This document shows, piece by piece, positions 31,666 to 40,573 of a stretch of 64,000 nt of DNA. The stretch is taken from positions 62,001 through 126,000 of the forward strand of contig OZ242373.1 in NCBI GenBank assembly GCA_965209065.1, read 5' to 3'. Source of the DNA: CBDBUR01 sp965209065. GTDB lineage: Bacteria; Pseudomonadota; Alphaproteobacteria; JAPOUT01; G958296285. The translations under genes and the position numbers were made by a program. Position 1 is the stretch's first letter. The number at the start of each line of letters is the position of its first letter. A model generated the notes under the pieces. The model was not told the origin of the DNA. It was given only the letters and a program-made list of their open reading frames with translations, and did no database searches.

Positions 31666-33159
31666 CTAAAAGCGCTCCAAGTCGGGAAAGGGCGGGCGGT
31701 TGTGATGCACATGCTCGCGCCCAAGCTCCGCGCAACGCCGCAAGCGCGGAAACATCTTGCCGGGGTTTAGCAAATGGTGCGGGTCAAAAGCACACTTGAC
31801 ACTTTGCTGTAAATCTAAATCTTGTTCGTTAAACATCAAGTGCATTAGGTCGCGCTTCTCAACACCAACGCCGTGCTCGCCAGTGAGAACGCCGCCAACC
31901 TCGACACAAAAACGCAAAATATCACTACCGAATTGTTCGGCGCGCTCTAGCTCGCCTTCTTTCTCGGCGTCATACAGAATGAGCGGATGTAAATTGCCGT
32001 CGCCGGCGTGAAACACGTTCGCAACAGACAAACCATACTTCTGAGAAAGCACGTTAATTTTCTCTAACACTTGCGCAATCGTTTTGCGCGGTATCGTGCC
32101 ATCAACACAATAATAGTCGGGCGCTAACCTGCCAACCGCAGGAAAAGCACTCTTGCGCCCCGCCCAAAGTTGCTCGCGCTCTTGCGCGTTTTGTGAAAGA
32201 CGAAGATTGCTCGCCTTATGCTCAGCCGCCAAGGCTTCAATGCGCGTCATTGACTCTTTTACTTCCACTTCGCTGCCGTCTAACTCTATCAAGAGCAAAG
32301 CCTCCGCGTCTAACGGATAGCCGACTTTGATAAAAGCTTCGGCAGCGCGGGTGGCTAATTTATCCATCATTTCTAAACCAGCAGGAATAATGCCCGCAGC
32401 GATAATCGCGGCAACCATTTGGCTCGCGTTTTCCACCGTGCTAAAGCTAATCAAAGCCGTTTGCGACCACGCCGGCTTTGGTAAAAGACGCACCGTTACC
32501 TCTGTAATAATCGCCAGCAAACCCTCCGAGCCAGTTAATAAACCCAACACATCATAACCGCTTGCCGGCTCTAACGTTTTGCCGCCCACTTCGATAATGC
32601 TACCGTCAATCAAAACCGCTTTTAATCCTAAAATGTTATGCGTGGTCAAACCATATTTGAGACAATGCACACCACCCGAATTCTCCGCAACATTGCCACC
32701 AATCGTGCAAGCAATTTGACTAGACGGGTCAGGCGCGTAATAAAAACCATCACGCGCTACCGCATTGCTAATCGCTAGGTTAGGAACACCCGACTGAACC
32801 ACCGCGCACTGATTGGGCAAATCCACTTCTATGATATTGTTTAACTTCGATAAACCAAGCACAATGCCATCTTCTAAAGGCAACGCGCCGCCCGATAAAG
32901 ACGTGCCAGCCCCGCGCGCAACAACTTTTATTTTATGCTGCGCGCAATAACGTAAAATAGTAGCAACCTGCTCGGTGGTTTCGGGCAAGACAACCAACAT
33001 CGGCGGCTGGCGATAGGCGGTTAAGCCGTCGCTGTCGTAGATGCGCAGGCTGTCTCTGTTCGTGATAACCGCCTCGGCAGGCACCATCTGCGACAAGGCG
33101 AGGGCAATCTCCTCGCGCTTGGCGAGAACATAGTTGTCTGGTTTTGGCATCTGTGGCAC
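31666..33159 (-). CDS. glcD: Glycolate oxidase catalytic subunit GlcD
   Basis: FAD-linked catalytic subunit converting glycolate to glyoxylate. The 497-residue protein has the N-terminal FAD domain (VVARGAGTSLSGGALP, the GGNVAENSGGVHCLKYG segment) and the C-terminal domain with HAGDGNLHP and GVGVEKRD, ending HLLNPGKMFPR. It is the first gene of glcDEF and is divergent from the T3SS effector gene, with 78 bases between the starts. This marks the left border of the T3SS region. Confidence 0.95.
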   Translation of the reverse strand: MPQMPKPDNYVLAKREEIALALSQMVPAEAVITNRDSLRIYDSDGLTAYRQPPMLVVLPETTEQVATILRYCAQHKIKVVARGAGTSLSGGALPLEDGIVLGLSKLNNIIEVDLPNQCAVVQSGVPNLAISNAVARDGFYYAPDPSSQIACTIGGNVAENSGGVHCLKYGLTTHNILGLKAVLIDGSIIEVGGKTLEPASGYDVLGLLTGSEGLLAIITEVTVRLLPKPAWSQTALISFSTVENASQMVAAIIAAGIIPAGLEMMDKLATRAAEAFIKVGYPLDAEALLLIELDGSEVEVKESMTRIEALAAEHKASNLRLSQNAQEREQLWAGRKSAFPAVGRLAPDYYCVDGTIPRKTIAQVLEKINVLSQKYGLSVANVFHAGDGNLHPLILYDAEKEGELERAEQFGSDILRFCVEVGGVLTGEHGVGVEKRDLMHLMFNEQDLDLQQSVKCAFDPHHLLNPGKMFPRLRRCAELGREHVHHNRPPFPDLERF

Positions 33160-33237
33160 TTGGAGCCCTCTTACAAGTAAAAAAAAGTTGATGATAGTTG
33201 AAATAGTAAATCAATGTTGCGGGTTTAGTATAGCACA

Positions 33238-35919
33238 ATGTCAAAACCAACAATTAGACCCGCACACCAGCATTTCAAGACGCCGCCGCCTAAGCCTCCA
33301 CGCAAGCGCGCGACCTCATCAACCCTGCCCGCAGCGCAGAAAGCGCAAAGCCCGAAATTGAGAAAGCCTCTTGCGGAAACAATTTCTGTTGGCGCATCGC
33401 CGTTGAATGGGCGAAAAGTCCAGCAAGCAAGGGCTAAACCGCCCACTTCAATTCAAAGAAAAGTCAATCGCTTTGCCAAACTTCACAACGGCGGACTGCT
33501 GCAGGACAAAAAAGCACTCACCATCGCCGACAGAATAAAAAAAAGAGGCTTTTGTTCTAGCTCCGACTTAAAGCAGCTAGAAACAATGGCGCGGCGCGGC
33601 TCTTTGGAGCTGAAGAGCGCGCGCGAAACGTTCAAAGAAGACATCAACCAGCCCGATTTGGTTCTAGCCGATGGCAAAGGACTTTTAGCCCAAGCAAGCA
33701 AGCAGGTCAAAACGGAAGGGGAGATTTTAGAAAGCACGTTACAAAGTTTGGATTATATTAGCAAAGCCCAAGATGATTTAGATAAATTGGTGAAACTTAG
33801 CAATAAAATACAAAAAACTGGCGAGCTTTCCAAAAAAGAAATGGAGCAATTCACTTCTACTTTGTGGAAGCATAAGGAGAATATGCCTATTTTGCTCGAG
33901 CATTTGTCTAACTTAGATGGGAAGTTAAAAAATGCGCCCGACACAAACGGAGTGCACGCAGTGCTGCAAGCAACAATGGAAACGCTCGCGGAAACGCATT
34001 TATTGCTTGCCGATGTGATGGCACTACACTCTGACCATTTGCCCGATAGCCCCCCGGTGAGCAGGCAACAAAGATTAGACCACCACCTGCTTCAAATAAG
34101 AGCCGCGCGCCATGCTGTCGTCAATCTCCACGAAAATTATTTCTCTAACGATACTATCGCGCAACAAAAATTAGAACGTATGGATCAAAAACTCGCTGCG
34201 CATGAAAAAGAATTCCTCGCGCTTAAACAAGGCAAGCTAACCAAAAAAAGTAAAGATATGGAATATCTACTAGAGATGCCTCTTCATAAGCCAATAAAAT
34301 TATCTAAAGCGGAATCAGACACCTTACAAAAAGATTTGGCGTTAAATCAAAAACTTCCCTTAGCGATGAAAGGCATGCCACAAAACCAAATGCTTAAACA
34401 TTACATAGAGGGCAGTTTGGATTTACTTCCGAAACCGCATACCGCTTCGCCCGATATTGATTTTTTACAAGAGCAAGGAAAAGTCGCCACTTTGAATCAG
34501 GGATCATGGGAAGCCATTAACAACCCAATTAACTTTGAAGCAGAAGGCGCACCCCACACCGTCCATAGCCATATTCAGCCCGCGGGAATACACTCTGCTC
34601 TCTTGCCTGCGCCTTATGAAGGCAAGGGCGTTGCCGCCGGCGATAGATTACAATACAACCATGCGGTTAATCTTGCGCATACCGCACTCACCAACGAGAG
34701 CGGCGAAACAATTTTCTCCGCTCATCGTTCGGGCGTGCTCGACCCGTATAAGATGACTGCGAAAAATCTCGCCAAACTTTCGGACGCAGAGCTTGGAAAT
34801 ACGATGGTAGATTTGCTGGTTAATCGCGGACTCGACACGCGCGCAGAACAAGAATTAGTAAGCGACTTTCGCTCCGACCCAAAACGCGCTGAGGCTTTGA
34901 CACAAACGATGCACGAACAAGCAACGCAAGTGATGGCAGAAGATTTGGCAGCCACAATGATATTAGACGACCCCGCCCTGCTAGAAAAAGCACAAAAAGG
35001 AGAGGCGGTTGATTTACCTATCGTTTCTATTTCTTTGATGACGCCGGATTATTTGCGCTCGCTGGGCGGCAAGATAGGCGAAAAGGAAATGCTCGCTAGC
35101 CACCGCGCCGCGCTGGAATATTTAGGGTCAGCGGGAGAAGACGGCGTGAGCGTTAGAATTAAGAGCCAAGAAGTTCCCCCGCGCGAGATAACCGCGAAAG
35201 TTAAAGTCAAGCCGACGGTATTAAATTTAGGCGTGAACGCCGGTGCGCAACGCGCCTTTGGCATCATGGGAGGCAACCGCGTGCCCCTATGGCGCAAGCT
35301 GATGGGCTGGGACATGGTAGCACCTGCCAATAATCAAGCCTTAGATGCGCTTGTGGGAAAAAATGATGCCGCCGCTATTTCGGGCGCGGCAGGCGAAAAA
35401 ATCGCTCAACTCAAGGGCGAGCAAGAGGGTCTGCGCACCCAACCACAAACCGCGCCAACCACGCAGAGAATTGCCAGCATAGACAAGCAAGTATCTAAAA
35501 TTACGCAGCTGAGCAATCAGATTAAAACCATCTGGCGCACGAAAAGTTTTATGCGCGAAACACGCGACCCTTATAAGTTGCCAAGCCGTGTTGCGCTTTT
35601 GGCTGATGCGATAGGGCAGAAGCCACTCTTCCATTGTAAAAGCGGTAAGGACCGCACCGGGCAATTAGATACAGAAGCGAAATATCTTGCCGCGCAGTTT
35701 GACGCAACTGGCAATATACCTGAAGCGGGTGCCGCGCCCACGCAGGCTTCGCGCAAAGCACGCACGCAATTTGCTCTACACGGCGGCAGCCACGAAATGC
35801 AAAACTATAGTGCTGGTATGGCGGGATATAAATTAAAAGGCGTTCCCGCGTTGGATAAGCAGTTTGAGCCGTTTAACTTACCGAATTATCGTTCGGGCAG
35901 CTCTTTTGTTGGAGACTAG
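33238..35919 (+). CDS. SopB/IpgD-family phosphoinositide phosphatase, T3SS effector
   Basis: An 893-residue protein whose last third carries the two hallmark motifs of Salmonella SopB and Shigella IpgD: NLGVN at residues 663-667 (NFGVNE-like motif 1) and the Cys-x5-Arg phosphatase loop CKSGKDRTG with Cys800 and Arg806. About 93 residues follow the loop, as in SopB. The first 650 residues are mostly helical and coiled-coil, far longer than in SopB (561 in total), with a basic, Pro-rich first 70 residues as expected for a secretion signal and chaperone-binding region. It starts the plus-strand T3SS operon. Host phosphoinositide or inositol-phosphate hydrolysis is inferred. Confidence 0.85.
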   Translation: MSKPTIRPAHQHFKTPPPKPPRKRATSSTLPAAQKAQSPKLRKPLAETISVGASPLNGRKVQQARAKPPTSIQRKVNRFAKLHNGGLLQDKKALTIADRIKKRGFCSSSDLKQLETMARRGSLELKSARETFKEDINQPDLVLADGKGLLAQASKQVKTEGEILESTLQSLDYISKAQDDLDKLVKLSNKIQKTGELSKKEMEQFTSTLWKHKENMPILLEHLSNLDGKLKNAPDTNGVHAVLQATMETLAETHLLLADVMALHSDHLPDSPPVSRQQRLDHHLLQIRAARHAVVNLHENYFSNDTIAQQKLERMDQKLAAHEKEFLALKQGKLTKKSKDMEYLLEMPLHKPIKLSKAESDTLQKDLALNQKLPLAMKGMPQNQMLKHYIEGSLDLLPKPHTASPDIDFLQEQGKVATLNQGSWEAINNPINFEAEGAPHTVHSHIQPAGIHSALLPAPYEGKGVAAGDRLQYNHAVNLAHTALTNESGETIFSAHRSGVLDPYKMTAKNLAKLSDAELGNTMVDLLVNRGLDTRAEQELVSDFRSDPKRAEALTQTMHEQATQVMAEDLAATMILDDPALLEKAQKGEAVDLPIVSISLMTPDYLRSLGGKIGEKEMLASHRAALEYLGSAGEDGVSVRIKSQEVPPREITAKVKVKPTVLNLGVNAGAQRAFGIMGGNRVPLWRKLMGWDMVAPANNQALDALVGKNDAAAISGAAGEKIAQLKGEQEGLRTQPQTAPTTQRIASIDKQVSKITQLSNQIKTIWRTKSFMRETRDPYKLPSRVALLADAIGQKPLFHCKSGKDRTGQLDTEAKYLAAQFDATGNIPEAGAAPTQASRKARTQFALHGGSHEMQNYSAGMAGYKLKGVPALDKQFEPFNLPNYRSGSSFVGD

Positions 35920-35927
35920 GCGGTATT

Positions 35928-36641
35928 ATGTCTGAAATCAATCCGACTTCAAGCGCGCGCCGCGTTATCTCTGTCAATAATGAGGGAATGTTTCAAGTCA
36001 AGGGCAGAGCGGTGGATATGATAGGGCTCATCTTTGAAATTCAAAACGAGACAAAAGCCTTTGCGCAAAATCGCTTATCGCTCACCGCGCAAGAGTTATG
36101 GGATACGAACGAAGAATCAAAAAAACTTGTGTTCTTACTTGATAGGGTGCGCGCTTTGCGTCCAACAGGAGATGCCGATGCGAAGGTTGCTGACGACAAG
36201 CTGACCGAGTTGGTTACCGACTATAACGATAAATATGGCGGCAATCCTTTCTGGGACTTTGGTGTTGGTTCTCTCGTGAAGCCGCAATACATCTTGACAG
36301 ACGACGACGGCAAGAAGGTGGATACACTCAATCAAGATGATATGGCAAAGGTTTTTGGCTATGCCAACTATTCTATAGTTATGCCCGAAGCTAATATCGG
36401 CGGCATCTATGAAGGGAAGCATGTGATGGTGAAGCTTTCTTTTGATAAAACTAAACAGGCGGAAGTCGACCAGCTCATTGAAGGCATCAAGTCTAAAATT
36501 TCTACTATCAACAGCACGCAAGAACTGCTGAACAACGATACTCAAAAATATACACGTCTTTCTGACGAAACCAAAGAAGCAATGGCAGGTATAGAAAAGG
36601 CGATTGATAATTTCCGCACAACGGAGGAAAGCAAAATTTAA
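35928..36641 (+). CDS. EspA/SseB-like T3SS secreted protein (filament or tip), copy 1
   Basis: A 237-residue hydrophilic, helix-rich protein with no signal peptide. A first helical segment (MIGLIFEIQNETKAFAQNRL...) and a C-terminal coiled-coil (NSTQELLNNDTQKYTRLSDETKEAM) frame a central beta-rich region. This layout is that of EspA/SseB extracellular filament or tip proteins; identity cannot be fixed from sequence alone. It is followed by a hairpin and a shorter paralog-like gene, then by a SycD-like chaperone. Similarity to the second copy is in arrangement more than in residues. Confidence 0.55.
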   Translation: MSEINPTSSARRVISVNNEGMFQVKGRAVDMIGLIFEIQNETKAFAQNRLSLTAQELWDTNEESKKLVFLLDRVRALRPTGDADAKVADDKLTELVTDYNDKYGGNPFWDFGVGSLVKPQYILTDDDGKKVDTLNQDDMAKVFGYANYSIVMPEANIGGIYEGKHVMVKLSFDKTKQAEVDQLIEGIKSKISTINSTQELLNNDTQKYTRLSDETKEAMAGIEKAIDNFRTTEESKI

Positions 36642-36674
36642 TTTCACTTTTTTGTATTTCACCGAAAAGTGAAA
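36642..36674 (+). other. Inverted repeat between the two EspA-like genes
   Basis: TTTCACTTTT (36642-36651) and AAAAGTGAAA (36665-36674) form a perfect 10-bp stem with a 13-base loop, directly after the stop codon. There is no T-run after it, so it is more likely an mRNA-processing or stabilising hairpin, or an attenuator, than a simple intrinsic terminator. It could set different levels for the upstream and downstream translocator genes. Confidence 0.55.
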
Positions 36675-36721
36675 GTGAATCTCGGTTGGTTTCGTTATGA
36701 TGAAAATAAAAAGGAGAAATT

Positions 36722-37393
36722 ATGCCTATAGATAAGACCTGGAATGCTTACCAGATTGATAGCATGCACGGCGCACCGCCGGGGGCGACCCACGCCGACT
36801 ATAACAACGAGGTAAGAAGCGATTATTCCCCAAATGCCCCCGATGGGGATAGCACTGGAGATAGCCCGGTTGTGTATGACGCGCAAAGCGCGCGCTTTCT
36901 AGTCAATGGCGAGCAGCTCACCCTAACCGAGCTGCTTTATAAGGTCACCTCCAAAGCCGCTACCAGCGCCAAGAATATGCTCGCGATGAGCGCGCAAAAT
37001 CTAGAGGACGCCAATAATGAGGGCAATGCTGCGCTCGCGTGGCGCAACAAGTTAGCAGCCCTCGAGCCGAAGGAAGGCTCGGACAATAAGGTCAGTGCTA
37101 CCCAAATGAGCACCGCCGCGCAGGAATTTGAAAATCAATATGGCTTCGACCCAATGGCAAAATATGCGCTCAATCAATATGCCGAAAGTGATGGCAGCTT
37201 CTCTTACGATGACTTTGGCAAAATGACAAAGTCTGCTGAGTCTTATATTAGCACGATTAGTAATAATCAATCTAAAATCAACTTAGATGTTGAACGTTAT
37301 ACCCACGTCGTGACGGAAGCGAACCAGCTCACGTCTTCGGCAGATAAATTAATAAGCGACTTGCTCTCGTCCATCACGAGTAAAATGGGGTAG
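36722..37393 (+). CDS. EspA/SseB-like T3SS secreted protein (filament or tip), copy 2
   Basis: A 223-residue hydrophilic protein, without signal peptide, whose C-terminal 50 residues (SYISTISNNQSKINLDVERYT..., ending SSITSKMG) recall the coiled-coil end of EspA. The middle contains LLYKVTSKAATSAKNMLAMSAQNL, which aligns loosely with the corresponding helix in copy 1. AAGGAG precedes the ATG. A SycD-like chaperone gene starts four bases after the stop. Likely needle-tip or filament subunit; low sequence similarity limits confidence. Confidence 0.55.
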   Translation: MPIDKTWNAYQIDSMHGAPPGATHADYNNEVRSDYSPNAPDGDSTGDSPVVYDAQSARFLVNGEQLTLTELLYKVTSKAATSAKNMLAMSAQNLEDANNEGNAALAWRNKLAALEPKEGSDNKVSATQMSTAAQEFENQYGFDPMAKYALNQYAESDGSFSYDDFGKMTKSAESYISTISNNQSKINLDVERYTHVVTEANQLTSSADKLISDLLSSITSKMG

Positions 37394-37396
37394 GGT

Positions 37397-37906
37397 ATGT
37401 CTTTATCAAGCGAACATAAGCCGAATGCTGAAACGATAGAAGAGGCACTCCAGCTTGCTGCTGAAAGTTTAATCTCAGGGGTTAGCTTGGCACAGCAAGG
37501 TAAAATATCGGCTGACGAGGTTGAGGCACTTTACGCTTTGGGGTCAAATTACTACTTCCAAAGAGATTTTGTCAAAGCCGAAGAAATTTTTTCTTATGCG
37601 CTTCCGTTTGATTTTTTTCATTTTAATATCGTTAGCGGTTTAGCCGCCGCGCGTAAAATGCAGGGCAAGTATGAAGAAGCCTTGAAAGCCTATGCGCTTG
37701 CAGGGTTGCTGGATATGGAAAACCCTGAACCTTCTTTATACGCGGCAGAATGTTTTTTCGCGTTAGACAAATTGCCCGAATGCGCGGGCGCGCTTGACGC
37801 TGCTTTCGGTTTGACCGAAAACCAATCGCGTTATGAATCGTTGCGCACCAAAATTAAAAAAATGAAAAACGCTTTACCCAAAACAACCCAAAACAAAAGG
37901 AGATAG
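37397..37906 (+). CDS. SycD/LcrH-like class II T3SS chaperone, copy 1
   Basis: A 169-residue TPR protein. Three TPR-like pairs are visible: YALGSNYYFQRDFVKAEEIF, VSGLAAARKMQGKYEEALKAY and YAAECFFALDKLPECAGALD. The motif ALPFDFFHFNIVSGLAAARKM is like the LcrH/SycD core that cups translocator proteins. It lies between the EspA-like genes and the translocator genes, as class II chaperones usually do. The tail is Lys-rich. Very likely partner: one of the two translocators encoded downstream. Confidence 0.82.
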   Translation: MSLSSEHKPNAETIEEALQLAAESLISGVSLAQQGKISADEVEALYALGSNYYFQRDFVKAEEIFSYALPFDFFHFNIVSGLAAARKMQGKYEEALKAYALAGLLDMENPEPSLYAAECFFALDKLPECAGALDAAFGLTENQSRYESLRTKIKKMKNALPKTTQNKRR

Positions 37907-37908
37907 AA

Positions 37909-38277
37909 ATGGAAAATAAAGAATTTGACTTCCTCCCGACCATCGCTCTTCCCCCTAATCCTCCAAGCGATAGCGGCGATAGAGAACAATGGCAAAAGCA
38001 CATCACGGCGATGGATAAATATATTTTAGATATGAATAGGCTGATTCAAGAAATGGAACATAATGATTTTGCTCAACGCTTTAAGGAAAGGCTAGAGCAA
38101 AAAGGCATTGACATAGAGCGCGCTGATAGTTTGCCAAAGACTCTGCTCGAAGAGATAGCGGCAATAATGAGTCAGGTGTTAAATAAATTCAAGCAAGCCG
38201 AGCTCAGTCTAGGACGCGTGCACACAAAAACCCATGCGCCAAAACAAAAACACAATCGCAACATAAGGTCTATTTAG
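37909..38277 (+). CDS. Small T3SS-operon protein, unknown
   Basis: A 122-residue acidic-to-basic soluble protein that begins MENKEFDFLPTIALPPNPPS and continues as helices (a coiled-coil is possible at about residues 40-100), ending in a basic tail (KTHAPKQKHNRN). It starts two bases after one SycD-like gene and ends eight bases before another. I do not recognise a family. Position suggests a small secreted or co-chaperone-like component. Confidence 0.55.
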   Translation: MENKEFDFLPTIALPPNPPSDSGDREQWQKHITAMDKYILDMNRLIQEMEHNDFAQRFKERLEQKGIDIERADSLPKTLLEEIAAIMSQVLNKFKQAELSLGRVHTKTHAPKQKHNRNIRSI

Positions 38278-38285
38278 AGGTTCGC

Positions 38286-38744
38286 ATGACACAAAAAGAA
38301 ATCATCACGCGCGCGCAAGCCATAGAAGCCATCGCTCAAGGCAGAGATTTAGCCGAGCTACGCAACATCAACGAAGCGACCATAGATTTTATCTATGCCT
38401 TCTCCGCGCTCCATTATGACAAAGGCAATTATGATGACGCGATTATCGGCTTTCGCTTTTTGTGTAAGCACAAACATCGCGATGCGGATATGTGGCTTGC
38501 TTTAGCGCGCAGTTTATTCGCAAAAGGAGAACAGGTAGAAGCGCTCAAAGCCTACTTAATGACAGCGTTCTTGCGCCCAACCGCGGCGCTTTGCCTAGAA
38601 ATCGCCCGCATTTTCTTCATCAGGGGCGAAAAAGAGCAAGCGCAAGTCTTCATCAGCGCGGCGAGACGCGCCCTCTTGCCCAATAATCCGCCGCAATTAG
38701 AAGCGGACATCCTAGCAGTTGAAAAAGAGGTTGGCACTCTATGA
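38286..38744 (+). CDS. SycD/LcrH-like class II T3SS chaperone, copy 2
   Basis: A 152-residue TPR protein: FIYAFSALHYDKGNYDDAIIGFRFL, MWLALARSLFAKGEQVEALKAYLM and LCLEIARIFFIRGEKEQAQVF form three repeats. It is similar in layout to the copy upstream but diverged. The stop overlaps the SctE-type translocator start by four bases (ATGA), which indicates that it is the cognate chaperone of that translocator. The other copy may serve a filament or the second translocator. Confidence 0.8.
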   Translation: MTQKEIITRAQAIEAIAQGRDLAELRNINEATIDFIYAFSALHYDKGNYDDAIIGFRFLCKHKHRDADMWLALARSLFAKGEQVEALKAYLMTAFLRPTAALCLEIARIFFIRGEKEQAQVFISAARRALLPNNPPQLEADILAVEKEVGTL

Positions 38745-39763
38745 GCGATATCAGTTCTTCTAAAGTGAATGGGGCGGATAAGGTGTCCTCTCTGCCTCAA
38801 GCAGGCGAGGAAGCGCAGCGTCAGGCAAGCCCGCCGCCGCCCGCGCAAGCAGGCAAAGCGGCGACCTCACCTCTCTTTGCCACTTTTCCCCAGCTTGCCG
38901 AGAGCGGGATAGATCAGAAAATGCTGGTTGATATTCTGAAAAAACTTGAAGCGGATTTATTTGAAGGACAGCTTTCGAGTGAATCGTCCGTTATTCAAAC
39001 GGACGAAAAGGAAATAAAAGATTTAAGCAAGCATAATCAAAAACTTTTCGCTGATATGTTGAAGAAGGTAGAGAAACAAAAGCATACGGGTATTATTGGG
39101 AAAGTTTTTGGCTGGATAGGCGCAGCGCTTGGCGTTGTGCTGGGTGCGGTTTTAGCGGTTGTGTCTTTTGGCACGGGCGCTACGGCTGCCGGTGCTTTAA
39201 TAGCCGTGAGCGTAGCACTTGCCGTTACGATGGTTATCCTAAGTGCCTCGGGGGGAATGAGTAAAATGGTAAATGCTTTTGCCAAACCTTTGGCAAGCGC
39301 GTTTGAGGCTTTTGGTATGGACGCGAAAGCGGCTAAGCGTGCGGCGCAAATTACAGCTCAAGTTATTATCACCGTTGTGGTTATCGCTGTGCAAATTGTT
39401 TTAGCGGTCGCTTCGGGGGGCAGCACGGCAGCTAATTTCGCTAGCGAACTCGCCAATAAAATAGCAAGCATTACGGTTAAGGTAACTAATTTTGCTCTTG
39501 CAGCTAATCAGCTTGCCTCGGCAGGGTTAGGCACGGCAAGCGGTGTCTATCGCTATGAAGCGATGAGCGACGAATCTAAAACCGATAATAATAAAGCTAT
39601 CTTGAAGAAAATTGAAGACCTCATCGCTGATGAGGAAGATACAATCAAAGAGATAATGCAATACCTATCAGGCGTGCAGAAAAATATGGGCGGCCTGATT
39701 AAAAGTGAAAACCAAAGCCGTGGCGAGCTCGCCCAAATTGACGCGCAAAGCACGGCTGTATAG
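38741..39763 (+). CDS. sctE: T3SS pore-forming translocator (YopB/SseC/EspD-like)
   Basis: A 340-residue protein expected to insert into the target membrane. After a Pro-rich, hydrophilic N-terminal 110 residues come two hydrophobic blocks: residues 118-170 (Gly/Ala-rich double helix) and 203-228. A C-terminal amphipathic region (DLIADEEDTIKEIM and onward) follows. This is the YopB/SseC layout. Coupled by ATGA to a SycD-like chaperone, and followed ten bases later by a smaller translocator. Confidence 0.82.
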   Translation: MSDISSSKVNGADKVSSLPQAGEEAQRQASPPPPAQAGKAATSPLFATFPQLAESGIDQKMLVDILKKLEADLFEGQLSSESSVIQTDEKEIKDLSKHNQKLFADMLKKVEKQKHTGIIGKVFGWIGAALGVVLGAVLAVVSFGTGATAAGALIAVSVALAVTMVILSASGGMSKMVNAFAKPLASAFEAFGMDAKAAKRAAQITAQVIITVVVIAVQIVLAVASGGSTAANFASELANKIASITVKVTNFALAANQLASAGLGTASGVYRYEAMSDESKTDNNKAILKKIEDLIADEEDTIKEIMQYLSGVQKNMGGLIKSENQSRGELAQIDAQSTAV

Positions 39764-39772
39764 GAGATTATA

Positions 39773-40549
39773 ATGGCTATGAATGTTAATGATGTGAAAG
39801 ATTGGAGCGGATTAGTTAATCAGCTTCAAGCTGCGCAAAAAACTAAAACTAAAACGACTGCTGCTGATGGCACAACTTCAACATCTGCGGCGGCATCAGC
39901 TACTGCATCTGCCTCACCCTCTGCGCCAACACAGCTTGCAAAAGAGTCTGCCCTACCGCAACGCGCGACTCCCAAAGCCAATGCCGGCGCAGAAGTTAAA
40001 AAAGGCGTGGAGACTTTATCCAATACCACTTTATTCTTTTCGGTGGAGACGCTGATTGAGCTTTTGTTTGACCTTGCGCTCAAGCAGCGCGAGGCGCGGC
40101 GTGAATCGCGCATGGCAGATGCCACCGCCGCAGAAGAAATGGGCATGGCGGCAGCGCAAGACATCAAGGACGAAGGCTCAATGGAAATAACCGGCGCGGT
40201 GTTAGCTTCCACCGCGCAAGTGGCGGGCGCTTCGACGGTTATCGGCGGCGGCGTCCGCACGGGTAGAACGGAAAATGTGATGGAGGTGTCTAACAAGATG
40301 ATGACCTATCAAGCAACGAGCCAAACCTTTGGCGCCGCGGGGCAAGTGGCGCAGGGCGGCTCGCAATATACCGAGAAGCAAGACGAGGCGCAAAAAGCCC
40401 TCCACGACGCCTCTGCCACGCAAGCCAAGTCCATCGAGGACAGCGACAGCGAGGACAAAAAAGATGAAGCCGAGCTTATTCAAGCCATCATTCAGCTACA
40501 GCAACAACGAGAAGAATCACGGCACGAAGCCATGCGGGCAACTGCTTAA
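39773..40549 (+). CDS. sctB: T3SS minor translocator (SctB; YopD/SseD-like)
   Basis: A 258-residue protein with a Thr/Ser/Ala-rich N-terminus, a single hydrophobic segment at about residues 84-105 (NTTLFFSVETLIELLFDLAL), a Gly/Ala-rich amphipathic stretch (TGAVLASTAQVAGAST) and a Gln/Glu-rich coiled-coil C-terminus. One hydrophobic helix plus coiled coils is the usual shape of YopD-type minor translocators, and it follows the SctE gene directly. Family similarity is low, as it often is for SctB. Confidence 0.65.
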   Translation: MAMNVNDVKDWSGLVNQLQAAQKTKTKTTAADGTTSTSAAASATASASPSAPTQLAKESALPQRATPKANAGAEVKKGVETLSNTTLFFSVETLIELLFDLALKQREARRESRMADATAAEEMGMAAAQDIKDEGSMEITGAVLASTAQVAGASTVIGGGVRTGRTENVMEVSNKMMTYQATSQTFGAAGQVAQGGSQYTEKQDEAQKALHDASATQAKSIEDSDSEDKKDEAELIQAIIQLQQQREESRHEAMRATA

Positions 40550-40573
40550 ACCCTTAATACAGGAGAACGGACT

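Noticed and set aside
33160..33237. Sigma-70 promoter for the T3SS plus operon
   Set aside because: TTGAAA and TAGTAT are present but 22 bases apart, too far for a normal promoter.
36642..36674. Intrinsic terminator after the first EspA-like gene
   Set aside because: A stem is clear, but there is no T-run, and the next genes appear to belong to the same operon; kept as a hairpin.
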